A DNA stretch of 64,000 nt. It comes from an uncultured Flavobacteriaceae bacterium (GTDB lineage Bacteria; Bacteroidota; Bacteroidia; Flavobacteriales; Flavobacteriaceae). Where the stretch lies: NCBI GenBank assembly GCA_943787295.1, contig CALSLW010000002.1:772189-836188 (forward strand). The letters are read 5' to 3'. The notes beneath the pieces were generated by a model, which was not told the DNA's origin, did no database searches, and saw only the letters and a program-made list of their open reading frames with translations. Below, one piece after another: positions 17,713 through 26,274 of this stretch (the stretch's first letter is position 1; every line of letters begins with the position of its first letter). The position numbers and the translations under genes were made by a program.

Positions 17713-20187
17713 TTGAAACTTCAACACGCCTCTTTTCTCTTCTCTTTTTTGGGACTAATTGTCTTGGGTTGTTCTACCCAAAAAAACAACTTTGTCAATA
17801 GAGAATATCACGCATTAAACACAAAGTTTAATGTGCTTTTTAATGGGAAAGAAGCCCTTTCCATAGGCGAAGCGATCTTGTACCAAAACAATCAAGATAA
17901 TTTCCTGGAAGTTCTCCCAGTAGAACCCATATTGCTGTCAGGTGAAGATCAGGAGAGTCGCGCGAGCATACCCAGTTTTGCGGTCGCAGAAGAAAAAGCA
18001 GTGAAGGCCATTCAAAAGCACTCGATGAAAATCGCCGGGCAACAACGCAACCGACAAATTCAAGACGCCTACTTATTATTAGGAAAAGCCCGTTATTTTG
18101 ACCGTCGTTTTTTACCTGCGCTAGAAGCCTTTAATTTTCTTCTTGAAGCGTATTTTGGCAATGAAAATGTATACTACGAAGGTAAGCTATGGCGGGAAAA
18201 AACAAACCTACGTTTGGGGAACGCCGCCCTTGCGATAGACAACTTAAAACCAATTGCGCAACGCATTCACTATGGCAAAACACTTTATTCAGAAGTTAAT
18301 GCGACGGTGGCACAAGCTTATCTCAACTTAAAAAACGAAGATTCTGCTAGAGTTTATATCACACGTGCAGCCTTAGCAGAAAAAGACCGAACGGCCAAAG
18401 CGCGTTATCGATACATCGAAGCGCAATTACTCGAAAAAGCGCAATTATTAGACAGCGCAAAACAGGCATTTCAATCCATCGTAAGCTGGAAAAGAAAATC
18501 ACCGCGTATTTTTTGGATGCAAGCAAAACTTCAAACCATTCGACTAAAGGCGATTTTAGATAGCACAAGTCCACGTCCTACCCTTGAGCGTTTAGCAAGA
18601 CTTTTTGAAAACCAGCCCTATTTACACCTTATTCACCAACAAGATGCCCGTTATCTTTTGTCGCAAAAAGAGGATAGTCTGGCCATTCGTTATTATGATA
18701 AATCCTTACAAAGTCCAGGAATAGACATTCCTACTAGCATGGCGAATTATCGCGAATTAGCCGATTATTATTTTGAAAGCGGCGTATACCTCAATACGGG
18801 CGCTTACTTAGATAGTCTTTTGCGCATTATCCCTGCTGAAGGAAGATTAAGAAAAACAGTTGAAAGAGAGCGTAAAGGTTTAGACCAAGTGATCGAATTA
18901 GAAACAATTATCCGATCAACAGATAGTATTTTGACCCTAACCGCCCTGTCAAAAGAAGAACAACTCGCTTATTTTCAAGATGACATCGATCGAAAAAGAG
19001 CCAAAGAGCTCGCAGCAATTGAAGAAAAAAAGAAAGGTCTTTTTAGCTTTAGTTCAAACGCGGCAAACAATTTTTATTTCTATAATGAGCGCCTTTTAGT
19101 TGCGGGTAAGCAATCCTTTTTATCCAGTTGGGGAAACCGCCCTAATGCCGATAACTGGAACCGACTTTCTGCCGCAAATCTAATTACTCAAAACGAAACC
19201 GTTGCCCAAATAGAAGAAGAAAAAGGAAGTAACTTTTTTATTGAATCCCCCGATTTTTTTGTAAAACAAATACCCAAAGATAGCATAGCCATTGCCTCCC
19301 TCGAGAAAGACAGAAAACAAGCCTATTTAGATGTGGGAATTTTGTACAAAGAGAAATTTAACAATCCTAAACTCGCTTTTAATCGGCTGTCAAAAGTATT
19401 CGCTTTAGATCCAACCGAAAATCAAGAGGTAAGCGCATTATACCATTGTTTCAAATTACTAGAAAAAACAGATAGCGAAGCAGCAAACGGGTACAAGACA
19501 AAATTACTAGAGCAATACTCCGACTCTCCCTTTGCCCAAATTATTCGAGACCCAGCAAATTTTTCGCTAGCAGAAAATCAAACCCCAGCCTCTGTTTATG
19601 AAAGATTGTATAAAGCCTTTGAACAACAAGAATACAAAAAGGTAATTGACGAAGGCGAAAGCTTAAAAATAGTTGTAAGCGGGACAAACTTATCGCCAAA
19701 AGTCGCCTACTTACAAGCGTTAGCAAAAGGAAGATTAGAAGGAGAAATCGCCTTTATCGAAGCCTTAGGGAAAGTAGTGGAGCTCTATCCAAATTCTAAC
19801 GAAGCCCAATTAGCAAAACAAGCCGTACAACGTCTAGATCAAGAAGAACAATTAAAACACAAACGTTTAACCCTTAAAAACTATAAGTGGGTATTCTCTT
19901 TTGAGGCTACGCCAAAGGAACTAGACTCCCTTGCAAGCAAAATGAAAGCGGCAATAAAAAAGGAACAAAAACAATGGAAACTTACCCGTGATGTTTACAA
20001 TGATACGATAGATTTCATTGTTGTGCACACTAGAGGAGAGCAACCAGAACAAGCCTATTTTATCGAAAAATGGAGTCAACTCCCTGATTTTGATAAAAGA
20101 ACAAATAATTTCGTACTTTTATCGGCTCAATATGAACAAGTTCAGCGTTTAAAAACCTGGGAAACAATCGCAAATCAATCACAATAA
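17713..20187 (+). CDS. porW: type IX secretion / gliding lipoprotein SprE (PorW)
   Basis: An 824-residue lipoprotein (signal peptide with lipobox VLGC, Cys20) followed by tetratricopeptide-like helical repeats. The segment REYHALNTKFNVLFNGKEAL is diagnostic for SprE/PorW, an outer-membrane-associated component needed for type IX secretion and, in gliding species, for motility. The mature protein should face the periplasm. The start is TTG at 17713; no ATG gives a sensible signal peptide. An inverted repeat brackets this start (17677-17731). The stop overlaps the bactofilin start (TAATG), so these are coupled, and the ATP synthase genes follow. Confidence 0.92.
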   Translation: MKLQHASFLFSFLGLIVLGCSTQKNNFVNREYHALNTKFNVLFNGKEALSIGEAILYQNNQDNFLEVLPVEPILLSGEDQESRASIPSFAVAEEKAVKAIQKHSMKIAGQQRNRQIQDAYLLLGKARYFDRRFLPALEAFNFLLEAYFGNENVYYEGKLWREKTNLRLGNAALAIDNLKPIAQRIHYGKTLYSEVNATVAQAYLNLKNEDSARVYITRAALAEKDRTAKARYRYIEAQLLEKAQLLDSAKQAFQSIVSWKRKSPRIFWMQAKLQTIRLKAILDSTSPRPTLERLARLFENQPYLHLIHQQDARYLLSQKEDSLAIRYYDKSLQSPGIDIPTSMANYRELADYYFESGVYLNTGAYLDSLLRIIPAEGRLRKTVERERKGLDQVIELETIIRSTDSILTLTALSKEEQLAYFQDDIDRKRAKELAAIEEKKKGLFSFSSNAANNFYFYNERLLVAGKQSFLSSWGNRPNADNWNRLSAANLITQNETVAQIEEEKGSNFFIESPDFFVKQIPKDSIAIASLEKDRKQAYLDVGILYKEKFNNPKLAFNRLSKVFALDPTENQEVSALYHCFKLLEKTDSEAANGYKTKLLEQYSDSPFAQIIRDPANFSLAENQTPASVYERLYKAFEQQEYKKVIDEGESLKIVVSGTNLSPKVAYLQALAKGRLEGEIAFIEALGKVVELYPNSNEAQLAKQAVQRLDQEEQLKHKRLTLKNYKWVFSFEATPKELDSLASKMKAAIKKEQKQWKLTRDVYNDTIDFIVVHTRGEQPEQAYFIEKWSQLPDFDKRTNNFVLLSAQYEQVQRLKTWETIANQSQ

Positions 20188-20567
20188 TGAAAAATAACGA
20201 ACTCAACGGTCAACCTAATAGAATAGAAAGAAGTACTAAAATCACAGGAGAAATTGTCTCTGAAGCAGATTTTAGAATTGATGGAACCCTAGAGGGATCT
20301 ATCACAACTTCTGGAAAAGTAGTCATCGGAAAAGAAGGCTTTATCAATGGAAATGCGAACTGTGCTTTTGCAGATGTAGAAGGTAAGTTTAGCGGGAAAA
20401 TCGAAGTAAAAGAATGTCTTTCGTTAAAATCGACTAGCTCTGTTGAAGGAGAAGCGATTATTGGGAAATTAATTGTTGAGTCAGGCGCAAGCTTTAATGC
20501 AGTATGTTCAATGAGATCTGCTAAAGACGTTAAATCCATTTCAGGTAAACATGAAAAAACGGCCTAA
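20187..20567 (+). CDS. bactofilin (polymer-forming cytoskeletal protein)
   Basis: A 126-residue protein with the bactofilin core: right-handed beta-helix repeats running from ERSTKITGEIVSEADFRIDG through GSITTSGKVVIGKEG to SVEGEAIIGKL. Bactofilins polymerise without nucleotides and position cell-wall or envelope machinery. The start overlaps the sprE stop and the end overlaps the atpZ-like gene by 17 bases, a compact arrangement common in flavobacteria. Confidence 0.92.
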   Translation: MKNNELNGQPNRIERSTKITGEIVSEADFRIDGTLEGSITTSGKVVIGKEGFINGNANCAFADVEGKFSGKIEVKECLSLKSTSSVEGEAIIGKLIVESGASFNAVCSMRSAKDVKSISGKHEKTA

Positions 20568-20751
20568 TTCCTGGCTTGTTTTTTTCTCTCTGGCGGTTCA
20601 AATCGGTTTAACGATGTTTCTAGCGGTTAAAGCCGGAAATTATTTCGACACTAAATACAGCACTTCAAAGCCTTTTTTCACCCTTGGCATGTGCCTCTTT
20701 GCTCTGCTTGCTGTAATCCGCCTAATTGTGCATCAAACTAAAAAACTATAA
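20551..20751 (+). CDS. AtpZ/AtpI-type ATP synthase accessory protein
   Basis: A 66-residue protein with two membrane helices (about residues 7-25 and 41-60) separated by a short loop with GNYFDTKYSTSKPFFTLG, the pattern of the AtpZ/AtpI family. These small proteins sit ahead of F-ATPase genes and help c-ring assembly or magnesium uptake. It overlaps the bactofilin gene by 17 bases and is followed 3 bases later by the DUF6168-type gene. The family is clear from context; the precise role is inferred. Confidence 0.85.
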   Translation: MKKRPNSWLVFFSLAVQIGLTMFLAVKAGNYFDTKYSTSKPFFTLGMCLFALLAVIRLIVHQTKKL

Positions 20752-20754
20752 TCC

Positions 20755-21126
20755 TTGCGTGCTGCCCTAATTTCTTTCAGTTTACTTTTTTTAGGGATTT
20801 GTAGTCTGCATGGGCTAAGCTTGTTTTTACTCGAAATATCCTTTAAAGAAGCCTATTTTGTTGAGGTTTATGGGGCAATCTTTGGATTCACTTTTCTTTT
20901 TTTATGGGCATTATTGCGCGCTTTTAATGGTTTAAGCCATTATGTTGCTTGGTTATATCTTTCAGCCAGCGGACTAAAGTTTGGCTTGTTTTTTCTTTTT
21001 CTTTGGCCAGTGTTTCGCGCAGATGGAGCGGTGAGTATTTTAGAAAAAACCACCTTCTTAATCCCCTACTGTAGTAGCCTTGTTTTAGAAACCAGAATCT
21101 TAATTTCCAAATTGAATAAAATATAA
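20755..21126 (+). CDS. DUF6168-type membrane protein of the ATP synthase locus
   Basis: A 123-residue protein with four predicted membrane helices, starting with TTG at 20755 (LRAALISFSLLFLGI, read as Met). In flavobacteria an uncharacterised small membrane protein, recognised as DUF6168, occupies this position between atpZ and atpB; it corresponds to the place of AtpI in other phyla. No motif predicts chemistry. An assembly role for the Fo part is a context guess. Confidence 0.7.
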   Translation: MRAALISFSLLFLGICSLHGLSLFLLEISFKEAYFVEVYGAIFGFTFLFLWALLRAFNGLSHYVAWLYLSASGLKFGLFFLFLWPVFRADGAVSILEKTTFLIPYCSSLVLETRILISKLNKI

Positions 21127-21137
21127 GTCAGAACAGT

Positions 21138-21167
21138 TTTGCTTTTTCGTTTAAAGCACTACATTTG
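21138..21167 (+). promoter_or_regulatory. promoter of atpB
   Basis: TTTG at 21138-21141 and TACATTTG at 21160-21167, separated by 18 bases, give an almost ideal Bacteroidota promoter. It lies just after the DUF6168 gene and 19 bases before the chosen atpB ATG, so the core ATPase genes have their own start site. Confidence 0.7.
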
Positions 21168-21186
21168 CAGTCGAATTTTAGTTCGA

Positions 21187-22296
21187 ATGAAGAGGAAATC
21201 AACTATTCTAATTAACGCAAAAAAAAGCGTCGCTTTACTGGCTATCTTGTTTGTTGGTTTTGCTTTTGCGAATAACAAAGAAGACGCTAAAGAGGGCGAC
21301 CTTAAAACCGAAATCAAAGAATACATTGCGCATCACTTGCTAGACTCTTATGACTTTAGCTTGTTTTCATATACAAATGCCCAAGGCGAGCATGTTTATA
21401 TAGGTGCACCATTGCCCATTATTTTATGGGATAATGGCTTAAAATTGTTTTCTTCTTCAAAGTTTCACCATGGGGAAACTGTTGCAGCTGTAGATGGAAA
21501 TCATTATGCCCTTTACCACAATAAGATTTATAAAACAGATGCGGCAGGGACAATCAACTATGATGAATCTCATCACCCAACAAACGTTAAACCCCTAGAC
21601 TTTTCTATCACGAAAAGTGTAGTGAGCATGATGCTTGTATTTGCCATCATGTTTTTCTTGTTTAAAAGTTTGGCAGCATCCTATGCTAAAAACGGCGGGA
21701 TTGCTGCTGGAGCAGGACGTTTCTTTGAGCCTATTGTGCTTTACATTCGCGATGACATTGCCCTCCCTAACATAGGAGAAAAGAAGCACAAAAAATACAT
21801 GAGCTTTTTGTTGACCATCTTTTTCTTCATTTGGTTCCTCAACATTTTAGGGTTGACTCCGTTAGGGGTAAATGTTACAGGTAATATCGCAGTAACCTTT
21901 GGCCTTGCCTTATTAACCTTTTTAATCACAAACTTAACAGGAACGAAAGATTACTGGTTACACATTTTTGATCCTCTTGGAAGCACTATGGCGTGGTATG
22001 CTAAAGTGCCCTTGTACATTATATTAATTCCTATTGAGGTTCTGGGTATATTTATTAAACCTTTCTCCTTATTAATTCGTTTGTACGCAAATATGCAAGC
22101 AGGTCACATCGTGTTAATGAGTTTAATTGGTTTGATGTTCATATTCAAAAGCTGGTTAGGGAGCCCACTTTCCTTTGGACTCGCTTTTGCAATTTCGTTA
22201 ATTGAAGTTTTAGTGGCCTTATTACAGGCTTATATATTTACGATGCTTTCAGCTTTATATTTTGGCTTTGCCGCCGTGGAGCACGAGCATCATTAA
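21187..22296 (+). CDS. atpB: F-ATPase subunit a
   Basis: Membrane subunit a of the Fo proton channel, 369 residues. It has the long N-terminal extension typical of Bacteroidota: a signal peptide (about residues 1-33) and a periplasmic domain of about 110 residues, followed by 5-6 helices. The essential Arg is in FSLLIRLYANMQAGH, and the C-terminal helix carries the conserved EVLVALLQAYIF. ATG 21187 is preferred over an upstream TTG at 21139, which lies inside the promoter. It is followed by a hairpin (22304-22321) and atpE. Confidence 0.94.
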   Translation: MKRKSTILINAKKSVALLAILFVGFAFANNKEDAKEGDLKTEIKEYIAHHLLDSYDFSLFSYTNAQGEHVYIGAPLPIILWDNGLKLFSSSKFHHGETVAAVDGNHYALYHNKIYKTDAAGTINYDESHHPTNVKPLDFSITKSVVSMMLVFAIMFFLFKSLAASYAKNGGIAAGAGRFFEPIVLYIRDDIALPNIGEKKHKKYMSFLLTIFFFIWFLNILGLTPLGVNVTGNIAVTFGLALLTFLITNLTGTKDYWLHIFDPLGSTMAWYAKVPLYIILIPIEVLGIFIKPFSLLIRLYANMQAGHIVLMSLIGLMFIFKSWLGSPLSFGLAFAISLIEVLVALLQAYIFTMLSALYFGFAAVEHEHH

Positions 22297-22303
22297 TCCA
22301 AAC

Positions 22304-22321
22304 ACTACACATGTGTGTAGT
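22304..22321 (+). promoter_or_regulatory. intercistronic hairpin upstream of atpE
   Basis: ACTACACA and TGTGTAGT form an inverted repeat separated by 2 bases in the atpB-atpE gap. No U-run follows, so it is not a terminator; it may be an RNA processing or 5'-stabilising structure for the atpE message. Confidence 0.5.
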
Positions 22322-22352
22322 TATAATGATTGTTTAATTTAAATCAAACACT

Positions 22353-22544
22353 ATGGAAATTCCAGTAATGGTAGGAGCGGGCTTAGTAGTAATTGGTGTC
22401 GGAATGGGGATCGGTCGTATCGGTGGATCTGCTATGGACGCAATTGCACGTCAACCCGAAGCTTTCGGAAAGATTCAGACAGCAATGTTAATCGCTGCTG
22501 CCTTAATTGAAGGAATTGGTTTTGCTGCATTATTCGCAGTCTAA
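22353..22544 (+). CDS. atpE: F-ATPase subunit c
   Basis: A 63-residue proteolipid with two helices and the polar loop RQPEAFGKIQ. The ion-binding carboxylate is Glu53 in ALIEGIGFAAL. Several copies form the rotating c-ring. No obvious sodium-binding signature (Gln in helix 1, Ser/Thr after the Glu) is seen, so proton coupling is likely. The gene is enclosed by a hairpin on each side (22304-22321 and 22561-22596), consistent with higher atpE mRNA levels than its neighbours. Confidence 0.95.
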   Translation: MEIPVMVGAGLVVIGVGMGIGRIGGSAMDAIARQPEAFGKIQTAMLIAAALIEGIGFAALFAV

Positions 22545-22560
22545 CTAAATCATTTAAAAG

Positions 22561-22596
22561 CAAAGCTACTCGCGGTTGGCGGTAGCTTTGTTTTTT
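22561..22596 (+). terminator. intra-operon terminator/attenuator after atpE
   Basis: CAAAGCTAC (22561-22569) and GTAGCTTTG (22582-22590) form a perfect 9-bp stem with a 12-base loop followed by six T residues, a classic intrinsic terminator, although atpF starts only 22 bases later. Partial readthrough would favour subunit c over the downstream subunits. Confidence 0.75.
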
Positions 22597-22618
22597 CGAT
22601 TGAACAAATTAACACGAT

Positions 22619-23119
22619 ATGGAAAAATTATTAGAAGAATTTTCGTTAGGCCTATTTTTTTGGCAAACACTATTGTTTGTGGGTCTTTTATTCCTCCTCG
22701 CTAAATACGCTTGGAAACCTATTTTATCTGCGGTAGAAGAACGCGAGAATACCATTAAAGATTCCCTTGAAGCTGCCGAAAAGGCAAAAGCAGACATGGA
22801 AGCCGTTCAAGCAGATAACAAGCGCATCTTAAAAGAAGCCAGAGCAGAACGCGATGCACTTTTAGCTGAAGCTAAGAAAACAAGTACGCAAATCGTGAAC
22901 GATGCTAAAGAAGCGGCCCAAACAGAAGCAGATAAAATCGCTGCTGCTGCGCAAGCAGCCATCCAGCAAGAAAAAAATGCTGCGATTAACGACTTGAAAG
23001 CACAAGTGGCTGGACTGTCTGTTGACATTGCACAAAAAGTGTTGCAAGGAGAATTAGCAGATCAAAAGAAACAAGAACAACTGGTTGAAAAACTAGTGAA
23101 AGATATTGAGATCAAATAA
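22619..23119 (+). CDS. atpF: F-ATPase subunit b
   Basis: A 166-residue peripheral-stalk subunit: N-terminal membrane helix (about residues 10-28, LFFWQTLLFVGLLFLLAKYAW) followed by a long alanine- and lysine-rich coiled coil, ending in the delta-binding region QKVLQGELADQKKQEQLVEKL. The standard length is about 165 residues. It lies downstream of the intra-operon terminator and 3 bases before atpH. Confidence 0.95.
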   Translation: MEKLLEEFSLGLFFWQTLLFVGLLFLLAKYAWKPILSAVEERENTIKDSLEAAEKAKADMEAVQADNKRILKEARAERDALLAEAKKTSTQIVNDAKEAAQTEADKIAAAAQAAIQQEKNAAINDLKAQVAGLSVDIAQKVLQGELADQKKQEQLVEKLVKDIEIK

Positions 23120-23122
23120 GCG

Positions 23123-23671
23123 ATGAAAAATACGCGTGCCGCATTACGATATGCTAAAGCAGCTTTAAGCACTTCTTTAGATCAAAACAAAGAAGAAGCT
23201 GTAGCAACAGACATGCAAGAAATTGTTGCTGTTTTTGAAGATAATCAAGAGTTAGCCGCATTTCTAGACAACCCTGTTGTGGCAAGTAAAGTAAAACAAG
23301 ACGCTCTAAGCAAGGTGTTTTCTGCTTTGCAACCCCTTAGCTCACAGCTTATAGCGCTTCTAACGACAAACAATCGCATTGATTTATTAGATCAAGTAGC
23401 AGTAGCTTATTTATCATTGTTGGAAAAGCATCAAGGAAAAGAAACAGCCGTTGTTACCACAGCAGTGGCACTTACCCCTGAACTTGAAAAAACAATCTTA
23501 GCGAAAGCAAAAGAATTATCTTCAGCTGAAATTAGCTTAGAAAACAATGTTGATCCATCGATCATGGGAGGTTTTATCCTTCGAATCGGGGATTTGCAAT
23601 ACAACGCAAGTGTTGCACATCAATTGGAACAACTTAAAAGAGAATTGACACAAACGAATTATAGCGCATAA
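23123..23671 (+). CDS. atpH: F-ATPase subunit delta
   Basis: A 182-residue stalk subunit connecting F1 to subunit b. The N-terminal helical domain begins RAALRYAKAAL, and the C-terminal GGFILRIGDLQYNASVAHQLEQLK is the family signature. It follows atpF after 3 bases and precedes atpA by 10 bases. Confidence 0.95.
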   Translation: MKNTRAALRYAKAALSTSLDQNKEEAVATDMQEIVAVFEDNQELAAFLDNPVVASKVKQDALSKVFSALQPLSSQLIALLTTNNRIDLLDQVAVAYLSLLEKHQGKETAVVTTAVALTPELEKTILAKAKELSSAEISLENNVDPSIMGGFILRIGDLQYNASVAHQLEQLKRELTQTNYSA

Positions 23672-23681
23672 ATAAAAAACT

Positions 23682-25259
23682 ATGGCAGCAATTAAACCCG
23701 CTGAAGTATCAGCAATCTTAAAAGACCAATTAGCAGGAATGGATACTTCTTCTTCTTTAGACGAAGTAGGAACTGTACTAGAAGTTGGAGATGGAATCGC
23801 CCGTGTATACGGTTTATCCAATGCACAATACGGAGAATTAGTTCGCTTTGACTCTGGCTTAGAAGGAATGGTTTTAAACCTTGAAGAAGATAATGTAGGG
23901 GTAGTATTGTTAGGTCCTTCAAAAGGACTTAAAGAAGGAGATACTGTAAAACGCACCAACACAATTGCTTCTATCAATGTAGGAGAAGGGATAGTAGGAC
24001 GTGTTGTTAACACATTAGGAAATCCAATCGATGGTAAAGGTGCTATTGAAGGTGACCTAAATGAGATGCCTCTTGAGCGTAAAGCTCCTGGGGTAATCTA
24101 CCGTCAACCCGTAAACGAACCGATGCAAACAGGAATCAAGTCAATTGACGCGATGATTCCGGTAGGGCGTGGACAACGTGAATTGGTGATTGGTGACCGT
24201 CAAACAGGGAAAACAACTGTTTGTATTGACACCATTTTAAATCAAAAAGAATTTTATGATGCAGGTGAACCAGTGTACTGTATCTATGTTGCCATTGGAC
24301 AAAAAGCGTCTACCGTTGCAGCCATTGCAAAAACATTAGAAGATAAAGGTGCTTTAGCCTATACAACAATTGTAGCCGCAAACGCATCAGATCCAGCACC
24401 AATGCAAGTTTATGCCCCTATGGCAGGAGCTGCTATCGGAGAGTATTTTAGAGACACTGGTCGTCCAGCATTAATCATCTATGATGATTTATCTAAACAA
24501 GCGGTAGCTTACCGTGAGGTATCCTTATTATTACGTCGCCCACCGGGACGTGAAGCTTATCCTGGAGATGTATTCTACTTACACTCGCGTTTATTAGAGC
24601 GTGCAGCAAAAGTGATTGCAGATGACGATATCGCAAAAGGAATGAACGATCTTCCGGCCTCTTTAAAAGATAAAGTAAAAGGAGGAGGTTCTTTAACTGC
24701 TTTACCGATTATTGAAACACAAGCAGGAGACGTTTCTGCCTATATCCCAACAAACGTAATTTCAATTACCGACGGACAGATTTTTTTAGAATCAGATTTA
24801 TTTAACTCTGGGGTACGACCAGCGATTAACGTGGGGATCTCTGTATCACGTGTAGGAGGTTCGGCGCAAATTAAGTCGATGAAGAAAGTATCGGGAACAT
24901 TAAAGTTAGATCAAGCCCAGTTCCGTGAATTAGAAGCTTTTGCTAAGTTTGGTTCAGACCTTGATGCAGCAACACTTAACGTGATCGAAAAAGGACGTCG
25001 TAATGTGGAAATCTTAAAGCAAGCACAGAACGATCCATTTACAGTAGAAGATCAAACGGCGATCATCTATGCAGGATCTAAAAACTTGTTGAGAAACGTT
25101 CCAGTTGATCAAGTAAAAGCCTTTGAAAAAGCCTATTTAGAAGAGCTTAACGCGAAACACCGCGGAACCTTAGATACGATTAAAACAGGAAAATTAACAG
25201 ACGAAGTACTTGACACACTTAACGCAGTGGCAAAAAGTATTTCTGCTCAATTTGAATAA
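23682..25259 (+). CDS. atpA: F-ATPase subunit alpha
   Basis: The 525-residue non-catalytic nucleotide-binding subunit. It shows the P-loop GDRQTGKTT, the [20 protein letters not shown] region, the arginine-finger segment around [20 protein letters not shown], and the usual C-terminal helical bundle. Length is normal for the family. The catalytic beta subunit is not in this operon, as is usual in Bacteroidota. Confidence 0.97.
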   Translation: MAAIKPAEVSAILKDQLAGMDTSSSLDEVGTVLEVGDGIARVYGLSNAQYGELVRFDSGLEGMVLNLEEDNVGVVLLGPSKGLKEGDTVKRTNTIASINVGEGIVGRVVNTLGNPIDGKGAIEGDLNEMPLERKAPGVIYRQPVNEPMQTGIKSIDAMIPVGRGQRELVIGDRQTGKTTVCIDTILNQKEFYDAGEPVYCIYVAIGQKASTVAAIAKTLEDKGALAYTTIVAANASDPAPMQVYAPMAGAAIGEYFRDTGRPALIIYDDLSKQAVAYREVSLLLRRPPGREAYPGDVFYLHSRLLERAAKVIADDDIAKGMNDLPASLKDKVKGGGSLTALPIIETQAGDVSAYIPTNVISITDGQIFLESDLFNSGVRPAINVGISVSRVGGSAQIKSMKKVSGTLKLDQAQFRELEAFAKFGSDLDAATLNVIEKGRRNVEILKQAQNDPFTVEDQTAIIYAGSKNLLRNVPVDQVKAFEKAYLEELNAKHRGTLDTIKTGKLTDEVLDTLNAVAKSISAQFE

Positions 25260-25265
25260 ATCGCT

Positions 25266-26126
25266 ATGGCGAACTTAAAAGAAATACGTAATCGGATTGC
25301 CTCGGTCTCCTCGACCATGCAGATCACCTCTGCCATGAAAATGGTTTCGGCGGCAAAGCTTAAAAAAGCGCAAGATGCGATTACTGCTATGCGTCCGTAT
25401 TCAGACAAGTTAACCGAGCTAATCCAAAACTTAAGCGGTGCAATTGATGGAGATACGCCAAACCCCTATACGCAGGTTCGCCCAGCAAAAAAGGTTTTGC
25501 TTATTGCCATTACTTCTAACCGTGGTTTATGTGGTGGATTTAACGCTAACATTGTCAAGGCGACCAATAAATACATTGCCGATCATGCGAACCAACAAGT
25601 TGATTTAATCACTTTAGGAAAAAAAGGGAATGATATTTTAGCAAAAAACAACAATGTTACAGCAAACAACAACGCTATCTATGATGCGCTAACTTTTGCG
25701 AATGCAAGTGATATTGCACAAGGCTTTATGGAGGCTTTCGCCAAAGGGGAATACGATAGAGTAGATGTAATCTACAATCGCTTTAAAAATGCAGCGACAC
25801 AAATCGTAACCACCGAAACCTTATTGCCGATTGTTGCTGAAACAGAAGATAGTACCACTGCCACAGCAGATTACATCTTTGAGCCTAGCCAAGAAGAAAT
25901 CGTGAATGAACTCTTACCAAAGAGCATCAAGATGCAACTTTTTAAAGCATTGCGCGATTCTTTTGCCAGTGAGCACGGGGCTCGAATGACCGCCATGCAC
26001 AAAGCAACAGATAACGCCACAGAATTGCGCGACCAGCTTAAATTGACCTACAATAAAGCGCGTCAAGCAGCCATTACAAATGAGATTTTAGAAATTGTAG
26101 GAGGCGCAGAAGCCTTAAACAACTAG
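25266..26126 (+). CDS. atpG: F-ATPase subunit gamma
   Basis: The 286-residue central-stalk subunit that rotates inside the alpha/beta hexamer. It has the N-terminal helix LKEIRNRIASVSSTMQITSAMKMV, the central SNRGLCGGFNANI and the C-terminal helix ending ARQAAITNEILEIVGGAEAL. It is the last gene of the operon and is followed directly by a strong terminator. Confidence 0.96.
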   Translation: MANLKEIRNRIASVSSTMQITSAMKMVSAAKLKKAQDAITAMRPYSDKLTELIQNLSGAIDGDTPNPYTQVRPAKKVLLIAITSNRGLCGGFNANIVKATNKYIADHANQQVDLITLGKKGNDILAKNNNVTANNNAIYDALTFANASDIAQGFMEAFAKGEYDRVDVIYNRFKNAATQIVTTETLLPIVAETEDSTTATADYIFEPSQEEIVNELLPKSIKMQLFKALRDSFASEHGARMTAMHKATDNATELRDQLKLTYNKARQAAITNEILEIVGGAEALNN

Positions 26127-26148
26127 TACTTTTTAGATTATCATTTTT

Positions 26149-26175
26149 AAAGGCCCCGATTTAGGGCCTTTTTTT
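26149..26175 (+). terminator. terminator of the ATP synthase operon
   Basis: AAAGGCCC and GGGCCTTT form an 8-bp stem around a 7-base loop (26157-26163), followed by a T-run, 22 bases after the atpG stop. A canonical intrinsic terminator. Confidence 0.85.
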
Positions 26176-26274
26176 ATACATTTATTTTATAAACGACCCC
26201 AAGTCGATCTTATTAGGACAGCTTCACCCTACAATAAGTTGCCCCTAATGGCTTGGTGTATAACCCATCTTGCC

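Noticed and set aside
25260-26148. Missing atpD and atpC as a deletion
   Set aside because: In Bacteroidota the beta and epsilon genes normally form a separate operon, and a proper terminator follows atpG.
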